DNA of 9,270 bases from Bacteroidia bacterium (lineage in GTDB: Bacteria; Bacteroidota; Bacteroidia; Bacteroidales; CAJPTX01), in the NCBI GenBank assembly GCA_905373625.1, contig CAJPTS010000053.1, positions 1 to 9,270 on the forward strand, read 5' to 3'. A model generated the notes under the pieces. It did no database searches, was not told the DNA's origin, and saw only the letters and a program-made list of their open reading frames with translations. Of the stretch, positions 1 to 7,486 are shown piece after piece; the first letter of the stretch is position 1, and each line of letters opens with the position of its first letter. A program made the translations under genes and the position numbers.

Positions 1-237
1 CTAAAATAATATCATTATTGAATATTGTATAGGGAATGAAACGAAAGATTATTTAATAATAGTACCAAATTTATACAAAGATCACGAGTTGTGCTTACAA
101 CTTTTCCATTTACAGGGGCTTACGCGGCTGTAACAGATAGTCTTTTAACTACCCACAAGTAGCACTATTGCTTACCTGTCTTCGCGTACATAAAAGACCA
201 TAATACTCACTAGATACTTCTACAAAATATGTAAGCG
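1..237. other. Non-coding stretch downstream of the sensor gene
   Basis: No open reading frame of useful length crosses this stretch on either strand, and stops occur in all frames near the left edge. It lies 3' of the minus-strand sensor gene. The only structure seen is a weak hairpin at 87-102 (AGTTGT, loop GCTT, ACAACT) followed by three further T residues. It could be a poor plus-strand terminator for something left of the window. No tRNA-like cloverleaf or clear terminator for the sensor gene was found. Confidence 0.6.
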
Positions 238-2547
238 CTAAACCTCGAACGAGAGCTTTATAATCTTGTAGACCTTCCCCGCATGGTTTTTCAGAGGGAG
301 ATAAAACTCTAGTAGTTGCAACTCTGTACCATTGATATTCTGTTGCATGGCTATTCTTTTACTCTTACCCGAGCGGACTTCACGCCAGAAGTCGTTGTAT
401 TTTACTCTGTTCCATCCTACTATCTGACAACCTTCGGAGAAGTGCGTGTGTAAGATTTCTTCCCTAGGTACTTGCAGCCGGTCTATGTAGCTTTGGCTGG
501 CATCTACGGCATAACCGTCAAGGTCATATTCCACATAGAAGAGCGAAGCAGATAGGGCCGTAAACAGACTCTCGTTTTCCTCACGTTTCCGATCAGCTTC
601 CTCTTGGGTAGTCTTCAGCTCCTCAAGATTTTGTCGGAGTTCCTCATCCTGAGCTTTCAATTCTTCTGACTGCTCCTGAGCTTGCGCAAGCAATTGTTTG
701 GTGTTCATACCCACCTGTACGGTAAACAGACTTGCTGCCACGTATACTGAGAGATTGTTTAGAAACTCAATTACATGCGGCGGGAACACTTTAAAGGATG
801 CAAGCTCGAGTACTGCGATGGCATCGCCTTCGTGCAATAAAGGGACGATGAGTATGCAATGCGGACGCGCCTGCCCAACCCCCGCCATAATAGCCGAATA
901 ACTTTCGGGAATCTCTGTTAGAAGGATGTGCTGCTTTTCCATGGCACAAGAGCCTATCAGTCCCTCGCCCATTCGGAACTTTGCGGTCAGATATCGCTTC
1001 TCGCCCCAAGCAAATGAGACTTTCATATTATACTCATCTTCCTGATGGCGCTGATGCCTGTCATCATCGCGTAAATAGAGAGCGCCCATTTGTGCATCAA
1101 CAAAATGTGCGATCTGGAAAAGGAAATTCTCACACAGCGAATCTAGGTGGTTCGAATTCTGCCGGAGCAATTCACTAAACTCTGCCAATCCTTGGTTGAC
1201 CCATGCTCTATTCTTATTCTCAAGCTCTCTTTTTTCCTCTTCGGCTTTTGCTACACGCAGGCTATTACGAACGGCGACGAGCGATTTCCCAAGCACGTCA
1301 TTTTCCCCCAGCAACGTTATATCTTGTGACAGGTCACCGTTACCGATACTTCGGGCGAGTCGCGTCATATGACGTAATCCGTTCAAGAGTTTATTCATGG
1401 CTACGCTCATCCACTCCATCTCGTCGCCAGACTTTATCTTGAATACCTTATCAGACTCGATGTCTCCGTGTGCTAGCGTATTGAGCATTTGGGTCATCTG
1501 TATAATGGGGCGCGTAATGAGCGAGGAAATCTTGAGCAGAGCCATACTTGTAATAATCATGGCAATTAAGCCCACCAAAAGAGAAATCTTCAGACTATCA
1601 TCAGCACTATGCGTTATGACACTCAGTGGGACGTAGATCCCCATTGCCCAATTTGAATGAGCATTTGCGACCGAGATGGGCGTGATGTAAACGTAATAGT
1701 CTTGCTCGGTCTTTGTATCCTGATAAATAAAAGAAGAACAGATACCTTTTCTGATCTTTTCTTCGAGATTCTCACTGATGGCTACCGTCCCAAAAAGTTG
1801 ACTGACATTTTTATTTAGCATCGAATCTACTGGGTGCGACGCAATGTACGCTTTGCCAGATAGGAGAAAAGATATACTGCCTTCAAAAGGCTTAATCTCG
1901 CGCAGGAAGTCTTGTATCCAATTAAGGGTAATATCGATGCCCACGAGCCCCGCATAGCGAGAATTCTTGCGAATAGGAGCTGCAACCGTGGTCATCATCT
2001 GTCTATTCTCCTCGTTCTCGCTCGTCGTATCTATGTAGGGATCCCATAAATCGGGTGTGTTGATTTGTTTGAAAGCCGCATAAGTACTTGGATCGCCGTT
2101 CATAGACAGATCGGGCGTGACAGCAGTGCGCATGGTTCGGGTTTCGTCGTAGTAGAGATAACGCGAGAGGCGACCGTGATCTTTGGTGTAATTCGGGCGA
2201 TACTGCGAATACTCATAACTATCCCAGAAGGCTGTAATCTCTCGGTGATTTTTATAGGTATTCTGCATCATCTCTAGGAAGAGAGGTTGCCAAAGGGTAG
2301 AATCTTGATCGGCAAAAGAACTAAAGACGTCAGCTAGCGTTTCGGTAATCCCCAAATACTCTTCAAAACGACAACGAACCTCAAAAGCTGACTTCTCTGC
2401 ACTCAGTTTTACCTTAGAGTACGCCTCATCTTTCAAGGTGCGCGAAGTGTTACTTACGATGTAACCAATAGATATCGCGTAAATAACCAGAGCAAGTATC
2501 AGGACAAAAAGCATAATCTTGTTCCGTATGCTGATATAGATGCGCAT
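238..2547 (-). CDS. Membrane sensor with Cache, HAMP, GAF and PAS domains, no output domain
   Basis: This is a 769-residue inner-membrane signalling protein. Residues 11-32 form a first membrane helix. Residues 33-320 form a periplasmic double-Cache-like ligand-binding region, with a typical strand at 198-206 (YAGLVGIDI). Residues 321-343 form a second membrane helix. A HAMP linker follows at about 344-396 and a second HAMP-like segment at about 397-435 (IGNGDLSQDI). A GAF domain covers about 455-605, a Gln/Glu-rich coiled coil about 612-660, and a PAS domain about 660-769, with the protein ending at the PAS C-terminal strand (KIIKLSFEV). I see no HisKA/HATPase, GGDEF, EAL, phosphatase or MCP signalling domain, so the output must lie in a partner protein. 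The start is the ATG at 2545-2547, right before a short basic segment and the first helix. No strong ribosome-binding site is visible. The gene lies 108 bases downstream of the 2656-3705 gene on the same strand, so co-transcription is plausible. The ligand is unknown. Confidence 0.88.
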   Translation of the reverse strand: MRIYISIRNKIMLFVLILALVIYAISIGYIVSNTSRTLKDEAYSKVKLSAEKSAFEVRCRFEEYLGITETLADVFSSFADQDSTLWQPLFLEMMQNTYKNHREITAFWDSYEYSQYRPNYTKDHGRLSRYLYYDETRTMRTAVTPDLSMNGDPSTYAAFKQINTPDLWDPYIDTTSENEENRQMMTTVAAPIRKNSRYAGLVGIDITLNWIQDFLREIKPFEGSISFLLSGKAYIASHPVDSMLNKNVSQLFGTVAISENLEEKIRKGICSSFIYQDTKTEQDYYVYITPISVANAHSNWAMGIYVPLSVITHSADDSLKISLLVGLIAMIITSMALLKISSLITRPIIQMTQMLNTLAHGDIESDKVFKIKSGDEMEWMSVAMNKLLNGLRHMTRLARSIGNGDLSQDITLLGENDVLGKSLVAVRNSLRVAKAEEEKRELENKNRAWVNQGLAEFSELLRQNSNHLDSLCENFLFQIAHFVDAQMGALYLRDDDRHQRHQEDEYNMKVSFAWGEKRYLTAKFRMGEGLIGSCAMEKQHILLTEIPESYSAIMAGVGQARPHCILIVPLLHEGDAIAVLELASFKVFPPHVIEFLNNLSVYVAASLFTVQVGMNTKQLLAQAQEQSEELKAQDEELRQNLEELKTTQEEADRKREENESLFTALSASLFYVEYDLDGYAVDASQSYIDRLQVPREEILHTHFSEGCQIVGWNRVKYNDFWREVRSGKSKRIAMQQNINGTELQLLEFYLPLKNHAGKVYKIIKLSFEV

Positions 2548-2655
2548 GTTGAGTCGTGTTACGGAAAGTGTGTCGTTATATATTCCCCTGTACGGGCTTG
2601 TTTTCTCTTAACTTGCTGCTAATTCTTGCTTTTTGTTATTTATGAGCGACTGTCG

Positions 2656-3705
2656 CTATTCTTCATTCTTCGTCTCACTGCCAAAGATATTATCTAAAGA
2701 ATGCGACACGTGAAGGCGTACGACAACGTGGTTATAGATAAAACGTGCAATTTCGCCATAAGCTCGCAGGGAATGCTGCGAGAATATGGGAACATAAAGA
2801 CAATTTACCGAGAAGATGACCGAGTCTACATTTGCCGCACAAAGCGTCTCTTCGTTCTCAGCTCGTTTCCCTATGTAGTAAGACAAACCTGGTATTACGG
2901 GCGTGGCAAGGACGAGGCTTTTACCCATTGCACTCATTAAAATAGAGGCTGTAGTATTCTCACCACTCAACGACGTTATAAGCGTCGTTTCAGCATCAAT
3001 TGATATGTTGTGTGCAGCTGCATACTGCATAAAGGATACTCGCATTCCTGATGCATTATTGAGGCTGTCTTTTTGTAGATCGGGTTCGGTTGTCTCATTT
3101 TCAATCACCGAGCAATCCGAGATGTTGAAACTGGCATTAGGGAACTTAAAGCGTGGTTTTGTATAATCGGGTACGAACGGATTAATAATATCATACCATG
3201 CTCTGTACTGATCTAGTAGAGCACAATGCATTACAACAACGCGCTCTGAGTAGAATTCACCTGTAGCGCCGTCTACGACGACCGACTCGCGCATCTCCGA
3301 CGTGCCACATTCATACCCCGCGATCCATCCAATAACGGTATGCTCGCGTAAGGTAGGCGTGGTTGCCGAGTAAACGGCGTAGCTTAGATGTACGGAGCTA
3401 AAAGCGGGGATGCTAATTATGGAGAAGCCGTTGGCGAACGAGTCTTTTTCTATACTTTCAAAATTAAAAGACTGATACGAATTGATATGAATACTTCGAA
3501 CCCATTGCGAGAGGTCATTGACCTGTATGACTAACGGCTCGCCTTCCGCATTGTATGTAAGCTCGTGCTGGTTAGCAATACCGCCGATCCAATTACCCGT
3601 AGGTAACACCGCCAGAACCTCATCAAGCGCCGCAAGCACGAGGACGCGATCATTACAGATCATCTCGGTAACTTCGCGAACAGAATAATAGGCGCGTTGC
3701 TCCAT
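2656..3705 (-). CDS. Uncharacterised protein with a PTGNWIGG motif (possibly DUF6976-like)
   Basis: This is a soluble protein of 349 residues with no signal peptide or membrane helix; its role is unknown. Near the N-terminus it has LAVLPTGNWIGG (about residues 31-42). In the middle there is a Gly-rich stretch, VIGWIAGYECGT, then VVVDGATGEF. From memory these resemble the DUF6976 family and, more loosely, FIST-type sensory domains; neither was checked by a search. I place the start at the ATG at 3703-3705. The same frame extends to a TTG at 3750, but that extension contains an exact Bacteroidota -7 promoter box (3726-3733), so most of it would lie upstream of the transcript start. The gene is followed at 108 bases by the sensor with no convincing terminator between them, suggesting a two-gene signalling unit (inference). 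A small AGCGA/TCGCT hairpin overlaps the stop codon but has no T tract. Confidence 0.8.
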   Translation of the reverse strand: MEQRAYYSVREVTEMICNDRVLVLAALDEVLAVLPTGNWIGGIANQHELTYNAEGEPLVIQVNDLSQWVRSIHINSYQSFNFESIEKDSFANGFSIISIPAFSSVHLSYAVYSATTPTLREHTVIGWIAGYECGTSEMRESVVVDGATGEFYSERVVVMHCALLDQYRAWYDIINPFVPDYTKPRFKFPNASFNISDCSVIENETTEPDLQKDSLNNASGMRVSFMQYAAAHNISIDAETTLITSLSGENTTASILMSAMGKSLVLATPVIPGLSYYIGKRAENEETLCAANVDSVIFSVNCLYVPIFSQHSLRAYGEIARFIYNHVVVRLHVSHSLDNIFGSETKNEE

Positions 3706-3725
3706 ACGTTGTACTTTGATTGAAA

Positions 3726-3733
3726 CAAAGATA
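3726..3733 (-). promoter_or_regulatory. Bacteroidota -7 promoter box for the 2656-3705 gene
   Basis: Read on the minus strand this is TATCTTTG, an exact match to the Bacteroidota primary-sigma -7 consensus TAnnTTTG. It would place the transcript start near 3720 and give a leader of about 15 bases before the ATG at 3705. A TTTG lies 14 bases upstream, which is closer than the usual spacing of about 20, so the -33 element is not convincing. The box supports the ATG start over the upstream TTG. Confidence 0.55.
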
Positions 3734-3824
3734 GTGCTTTTTCGTAGCAAAAATACCGCTACTGTAAATTGAAAATTAAGGAATTAGCTATCGTACTCTT
3801 TAAGCTTCGAGCTATGGAGTTCGT

Positions 3825-3832
3825 TATCTTTG
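3825..3832 (+). promoter_or_regulatory. Bacteroidota -7 promoter box for the AsmA-like gene
   Basis: TATCTTTG is an exact match to TAnnTTTG, here on the plus strand. The expected transcript start is about 3836-3839, giving a leader of under 20 bases before the ATG at 3856. The -33 position holds only a weak match (TTTA at 3799-3802, 22 bases upstream). The same 8-mer serves the opposite strand at 3726-3733, making this a compact divergent promoter region. Confidence 0.55.
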
Positions 3833-3855
3833 CTGCGTAATGACCATCGATACTT

Positions 3856-6534
3856 ATGGCTCTTTCGTCCGCATTGCGTAAGTCTTGGCGCTATTTGCGC
3901 ACGCTAGTGATAATACTGATACTCCTTGCCTGTTTGCTGGCGGCATTACTACTCATTTTTGAGAAGAAGTGGGGCGAGTTCGTTGTAGGCCAGAGCATAG
4001 AAATGCTAAACAGTGAGCTGGACGTGCCCATTACAACCTCGGGAGTAGAATTCACCTTCTTTGCCAACTTTCCCCATGCAAGCCTTCACCTACGCGACGT
4101 GGTAATCCCCTCAGCGCACGAGAACAGCTTTGGGAAGCATGATACCCTCCTAGTAGCAAAAAGTGTCTTCTTAGCCCTAAATCCGTTCGATTTGTTACGC
4201 AAGAAGATCCGCGTAGAGTCCTTCCGCATTGTACACGGATATTTGAGTCTGAAACACGACAAAAATAGCGTGCAAAACTATGATATACTCAAACCGCAAA
4301 CGGCAGCCGCAGAAGGCGATACAGCTGTGACGGCTTTTACGCTAGAAGTACACGCGCTCACGCTTTCGCAGATGGTTGTAGAGTTCTCAGATAGGCAGAC
4401 CGCATTTACGGGTAAAATCGTCGTACCACAAGTTGAAGCAAAATTCCACGTAGCAGAAGGCAATTCTCATTTTAAGGTAAAAGCCGACGGGCTTGTAGAA
4501 CTTGTCCGTCAGGGTGATTTTATTTTTGCCCAAAAACAACGCTTCAACCTCAGAAGTACATTCCAAATAGAAGCTGGGCGTCTGGAGACAGAACGGACGG
4601 AACTGCAACTAGATCGGAATCGGTTGGCAGTGGCGGGCTACTGGCATTTGAAAAAAAATGACACGCGGCTCAATGTGAGTGGCTCAAACCTCGATATCCG
4701 TACTCTGTTAGCATTTGCTTCGCAGTACAAATGGCAACTACCGCCCGATATAGATCTAAAAGGCGCTCTCAATGCTGACCTGACCGTGGAAAGTGATACC
4801 AAGATCGGCGGCAATCTTCGCCTCAATATGAAGCTTTACGGCGAAGGTCTAACCCTACAGATTGCCGAACAAAATTATACGTTGAATACGTTGCAAGGAA
4901 GCTTCTCCAACGGCAGTGAGGCTTTGCGACGTTCTACGATGTTCGAAATTTCCAAATGCGAGCTGCAGCGTAAAAATTCCACCCTATCGGCACAGTTTCG
5001 TATCAATAATCTGGAACACCCCTCCATCTATGCAAAGGTAGATTTTAACTTCCAAGACAACGAGATCAATCTCCCTTTTATGCTCCCTTACATACAAAAC
5101 TATAAACATTTGCGGGGGAACGGCGATATCCAGACCTCGTTAGAGAGCCTTGATTCGCTTTCGTTAGCCTCCCTTCGTAAACCTAAATTGCACTTGGATA
5201 TAGACGTAGATGTAAATTCTCTCAGCGCCAACCAGCATCAAACATTTACAGACCTGCGTGGTGCTGCAACCTTAACTAATGAGGATTTGGTGAAGGGGGC
5301 TTTTCGCGGAAAATGGAATGGTGCAGAGTTTGAAATAGGGCTCAATGTGCAAAATTTCCTCTCGCTTTTCTGTAAAGGAACGCCGCCGCAATGGACAGTA
5401 AATGCACGCGTACAGCACTTTGACATCCCCCAGCACGGGCTGCCTGTGTGGAATCCAGATAGTCTTCCTCCGACAACGCCTGACGCGATAAGCAAGCAAC
5501 CAGATCCGTGGTCGTTAATAGGCACTATAAAAGGGGAGCTCGAGCTCTACAAAAGTCTTTACCGCGGAGCACTTATAGATTCTGTTGAAACGCGTTTTCT
5601 TGTCACACAAGACAAGATGCAAATAGAGTTGGCAAAGGCACGACTACTCGGAGGGCGAGTACAAGGAGAATTGTTTTTTCAAAACGAGCGTCATGCTCCA
5701 TCTGTTTTACGTGCGGAGTTGCACACCGAGCGTCTGAATTTACAAGAACTCTTTCTCCGCTATGACGATTTCGGATTAAAGAACTTCGGGCACGAAAACA
5801 TATCTGGGCAGCTTTCGGGCTCTTTCTCTTTGCACCTCCCATTTGTAGAAGGGACGCCTTTGCTTCAAGCACTACGAATGCGCACAAAGGTCGTGGTTCA
5901 CAATGGCGAACTCCGAGAAGTAAAAGGCTTAGAGAAGCTCTCCAGTTATATCAAACTTGAAGAACTTAAGCACATACGTTTCTCCCGATTGGAAAATGAG
6001 ATCACCGTTGCAGAGCAAAAAATCGTTGTACCCGAGATGAATATAAAGTCTTCTGCCTTGTCGCTCCGCTTACAAGGAGAACAATATTTTGATTCGCGCT
6101 TTCAGTATCGTCTCCAACTTTCTCTGTCAGATTTGCTTTTTAACCGTTGGCGAAGCAAGAAGCAAGATCTCGAGAAGGAGGTCTATGAAGAGGGAGGTAG
6201 TGCAGGCGGCTCTCTTTATCTTATCATTCAGGGCGATTCGACCGATGTCAGCGTCTCCTTCGACAAACGCGCACTTGCTGCACGTTACCAACAACGAGTA
6301 CAACGAGAGAAGGAGGAGCTTCAAACACTCTTAAATGAAGAATTTAATTTGGGTGATAAAAAAGAATCGCGTACGCAAAACCAGCAAACCACGAATACTC
6401 CGACCAAACGCTACACGATAGAATGGGAGGAGTGCGATACAATAAAAAAAGCAGACTCGGCTAAAATAAAAAAGAAACCACAAGCACCGAGCAAGAAAAA
6501 AGATCCGCCCGCAGTGATATGGGAAGACGAGTAG
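3856..6534 (+). CDS. AsmA-like envelope protein
   Basis: This is an 892-residue protein of the AsmA-like superfamily, whose members are anchored in the inner membrane and span or extend into the periplasm. Some relatives (TamB, YhdP) are implicated in lipid transport to, or assembly of, the outer membrane. The N-terminus has basic residues and then a single membrane anchor at about 16-35 (LVIILILLACLLAALLLIF). It is followed by the typical FPHASLHLRDV stretch (about 72-82), in which short beta-strands alternate. Long beta-rich repeats fill the middle. A C-terminal AsmA-like region lies at about 674-761, with the characteristic 'hydrophobic core, SSAL, LRLQGEQYFD' run near 732-748. The last 90 or so residues are charged and probably disordered, with a Lys/Pro-rich tail (about 861-885) ending in IWEDE. 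The ATG at 3856 is the only start compatible with the anchor, and the promoter box sits 24 bases upstream. Substrate and exact role are unknown. Confidence 0.87.
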   Translation: MALSSALRKSWRYLRTLVIILILLACLLAALLLIFEKKWGEFVVGQSIEMLNSELDVPITTSGVEFTFFANFPHASLHLRDVVIPSAHENSFGKHDTLLVAKSVFLALNPFDLLRKKIRVESFRIVHGYLSLKHDKNSVQNYDILKPQTAAAEGDTAVTAFTLEVHALTLSQMVVEFSDRQTAFTGKIVVPQVEAKFHVAEGNSHFKVKADGLVELVRQGDFIFAQKQRFNLRSTFQIEAGRLETERTELQLDRNRLAVAGYWHLKKNDTRLNVSGSNLDIRTLLAFASQYKWQLPPDIDLKGALNADLTVESDTKIGGNLRLNMKLYGEGLTLQIAEQNYTLNTLQGSFSNGSEALRRSTMFEISKCELQRKNSTLSAQFRINNLEHPSIYAKVDFNFQDNEINLPFMLPYIQNYKHLRGNGDIQTSLESLDSLSLASLRKPKLHLDIDVDVNSLSANQHQTFTDLRGAATLTNEDLVKGAFRGKWNGAEFEIGLNVQNFLSLFCKGTPPQWTVNARVQHFDIPQHGLPVWNPDSLPPTTPDAISKQPDPWSLIGTIKGELELYKSLYRGALIDSVETRFLVTQDKMQIELAKARLLGGRVQGELFFQNERHAPSVLRAELHTERLNLQELFLRYDDFGLKNFGHENISGQLSGSFSLHLPFVEGTPLLQALRMRTKVVVHNGELREVKGLEKLSSYIKLEELKHIRFSRLENEITVAEQKIVVPEMNIKSSALSLRLQGEQYFDSRFQYRLQLSLSDLLFNRWRSKKQDLEKEVYEEGGSAGGSLYLIIQGDSTDVSVSFDKRALAARYQQRVQREKEELQTLLNEEFNLGDKKESRTQNQQTTNTPTKRYTIEWEECDTIKKADSAKIKKKPQAPSKKKDPPAVIWEDE

Positions 6535-6666
6535 GGTAGTACTCTTATCTCGGTGCTTAAAATTGCTCCTCTAAATTATAGTACTGTCCCCCTGTTTAGT
6601 TTTCCGCTTAAGGAAAACAAATAGTAAGCCTAAAACGTTATGTAGGTGTACTTAAATTTTTAACCG
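6535..6666. other. Spacer between the AsmA-like gene and dps
   Basis: This 132-base AT-rich spacer presumably holds the dps promoter and the 3' end of the AsmA-like transcript. No exact TAnnTTTG box is present. One-mismatch versions occur (TAGTTTTC at 6597-6604, TAAATTTT at 6652-6659), but neither has a good -33 partner. Two copies of the palindrome AGTACT occur at 6538-6543 and 6580-6585. No clear terminator with a T tract was seen. Confidence 0.5.
6599..6618. repeat. Perfect 7-bp inverted repeat upstream of dps
   Basis: GTTTTCC and GGAAAAC form a perfect inverted repeat separated by GCTTAA. The centre is about 58 bases before the dps start codon. There is no T tract on the plus-strand side, so it is a poor terminator. 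The symmetry and position fit an operator for a dimeric regulator, or a leader hairpin. dps genes in this phylum are commonly controlled by the peroxide sensor OxyR, but the sequence alone does not show that this is an OxyR site. Confidence 0.4.
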
Positions 6667-7143
6667 ATGAGTGTTTTAGATTATACAAAACTCGATGCAG
6701 CTCGTAGCGCAAAAACTATCGAGGCTTTAGGTCAACTGTTGGCAGACATGCAAGTGTTCTATACCAACCTCCGTGGCTTCCACTGGAATGTAAAAGGCAA
6801 CTTATTCTATCGGATGCACGCTTATTTTGAGGATGCATATAATGCTTATGCAACGCATATAGACGACATCGCGGAACGTATTCTTCAGCTCGGTGGTCAG
6901 CCCGATTCTCACTTCTCAACCTATCTGAAGGTTGCAAAGGTACAAGAACAGTGTTCTAAGTGCCTCGACGAGCTTGGGATGGCAAAAAACGTCTTAGAAA
7001 CTTACGGTTTCTTACTCCAAGAGGAGCGTACGATTCTTTTAGGTCTTGACGACAGCGACGCTGCGACTAACGATATGCTGACTTCGCTTATCGTAGAACA
7101 AGAAAAGGCTATCTGGATGTTAAACGCTATGCTCCAGAAGTAG
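6667..7143 (+). CDS. dps: Dps-family DNA-binding, iron-storing ferritin
   Basis: This 158-residue protein is of normal length for Dps. Dps forms a hollow dodecamer in the cytoplasm that oxidises Fe(II) with hydrogen peroxide, stores the ferric mineral, and in many species coats DNA. The intersubunit ferroxidase ligands are all visible: H39 in FHWN, H51, E55 in MHAYFED, and D66 and E70 in HIDDIAER. The N-terminus is short and only mildly basic, so DNA binding cannot be judged from sequence. An unusual CxxC pair occurs at C96 and C99 (QCSKCL), between the short BC region and helix C. The start ATG at 6667 begins a standard first helix, and the upstream bases are AT-rich without a Shine-Dalgarno motif. 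The gene is probably a single-gene unit, with its own spacer before it and an intrinsic terminator 26 bases after the stop. Stress or peroxide induction is expected from the family. Confidence 0.95.
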   Translation: MSVLDYTKLDAARSAKTIEALGQLLADMQVFYTNLRGFHWNVKGNLFYRMHAYFEDAYNAYATHIDDIAERILQLGGQPDSHFSTYLKVAKVQEQCSKCLDELGMAKNVLETYGFLLQEERTILLGLDDSDAATNDMLTSLIVEQEKAIWMLNAMLQK

Positions 7144-7168
7144 TCTGATTTCTAAACGTTAGATTTTG

Positions 7169-7196
7169 AGAGGCTATCGGTTCGGTAGCCTCTTTT
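7169..7196 (+). terminator. Intrinsic terminator of dps
   Basis: AGAGGCTA (7169-7176) pairs perfectly with TAGCCTCT (7186-7193) across a nine-base loop (TCGGTTCGG), giving an 8-bp stem that ends in a short T run (7193-7196). It starts 26 bases after the dps stop codon. Confidence 0.8.
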
Positions 7197-7197
7197 G

Positions 7198-7486
7198 CTA
7201 TGAGGCATAGCTTTTACGTATTCTTTAGATACTGCTATATACTTTTACTTCTCTGCATTTGAGTTCATGTTGTAATACAAACATGCACAAAAAGGTGCGA
7301 ATCCCTACACGAGGTTCGCCTATTTTTTTCGCCTACTCAAAAAAGGGAACCTGACACCAATCGTATATTTTATTGTATCGAACAGGGTAAACTCGAGCTT
7401 TGTTCGTTAGAAGGTAGAAGAATGGGATATATATTTAACCAATACATTGAATAATAATGAAATATACATTACACAATCGTTAGATT
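7198..7486. other. Non-coding stretch between convergent dps and the restriction gene
   Basis: This is AT-rich sequence between the dps terminator and the 3' end of the minus-strand restriction gene. Only very short reading frames occur, the longest noted being a 20-codon hydrophobic one from 7200. A candidate two-way terminator lies at 7289-7329. From about 7331 to 7486 I see no gene, promoter or RNA. Confidence 0.55.
7289..7329. terminator. Candidate bidirectional terminator
   Basis: GCGAA-T-CC (7297-7304) pairs with GGTTCGC (7313-7319), leaving one bulged base and an eight-base loop. An A run (7289-7293) lies to the left and a seven-T run (7323-7329) to the right. On the plus strand this gives a hairpin plus T tract that could back up the dps terminator. 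On the minus strand the A run reads as five T residues, so it could end the restriction-gene transcript, whose stop codon lies about 160 bases upstream. Confidence 0.55.

Noticed and set aside
87..105. Hairpin AGTTGT-GCTT-ACAACT with TTT, possible terminator
   Set aside because: The stem is only six mostly AT pairs and the T run is short; no gene is known to its left, so it is not listed as a terminator.
698..1636. Several plus-strand reading frames of 60-80 codons opposite the sensor gene
   Set aside because: They lie entirely antisense to a well-supported gene, show no domain-like sequence, and have no promoter or ribosome-binding site.
2645..2657. AGCGA/TCGCT hairpin at the stop codon of the 349-residue gene
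   Set aside because: The stem is five pairs and no T tract follows on the minus strand, so it is unlikely to end transcription before the sensor gene.
3840..3881. A 13-codon frame (ATG at 3840) overlapping the AsmA-like start codon, possible leader peptide
   Set aside because: It lies at or just after the predicted transcript start with almost no leader, has no ribosome-binding site, and its frame has no coding signature.
7200..7262. A 20-codon hydrophobic reading frame right after the dps terminator
   Set aside because: It has no ribosome-binding site or promoter, starts three bases beyond the terminator's T run, and is short enough to occur by chance.
7291..7320. tRNA T-arm-like sequence (GCGAATCCC) in the intergenic region
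   Set aside because: No acceptor stem, anticodon arm or D arm can be built around it; the hairpin is better explained as a terminator.
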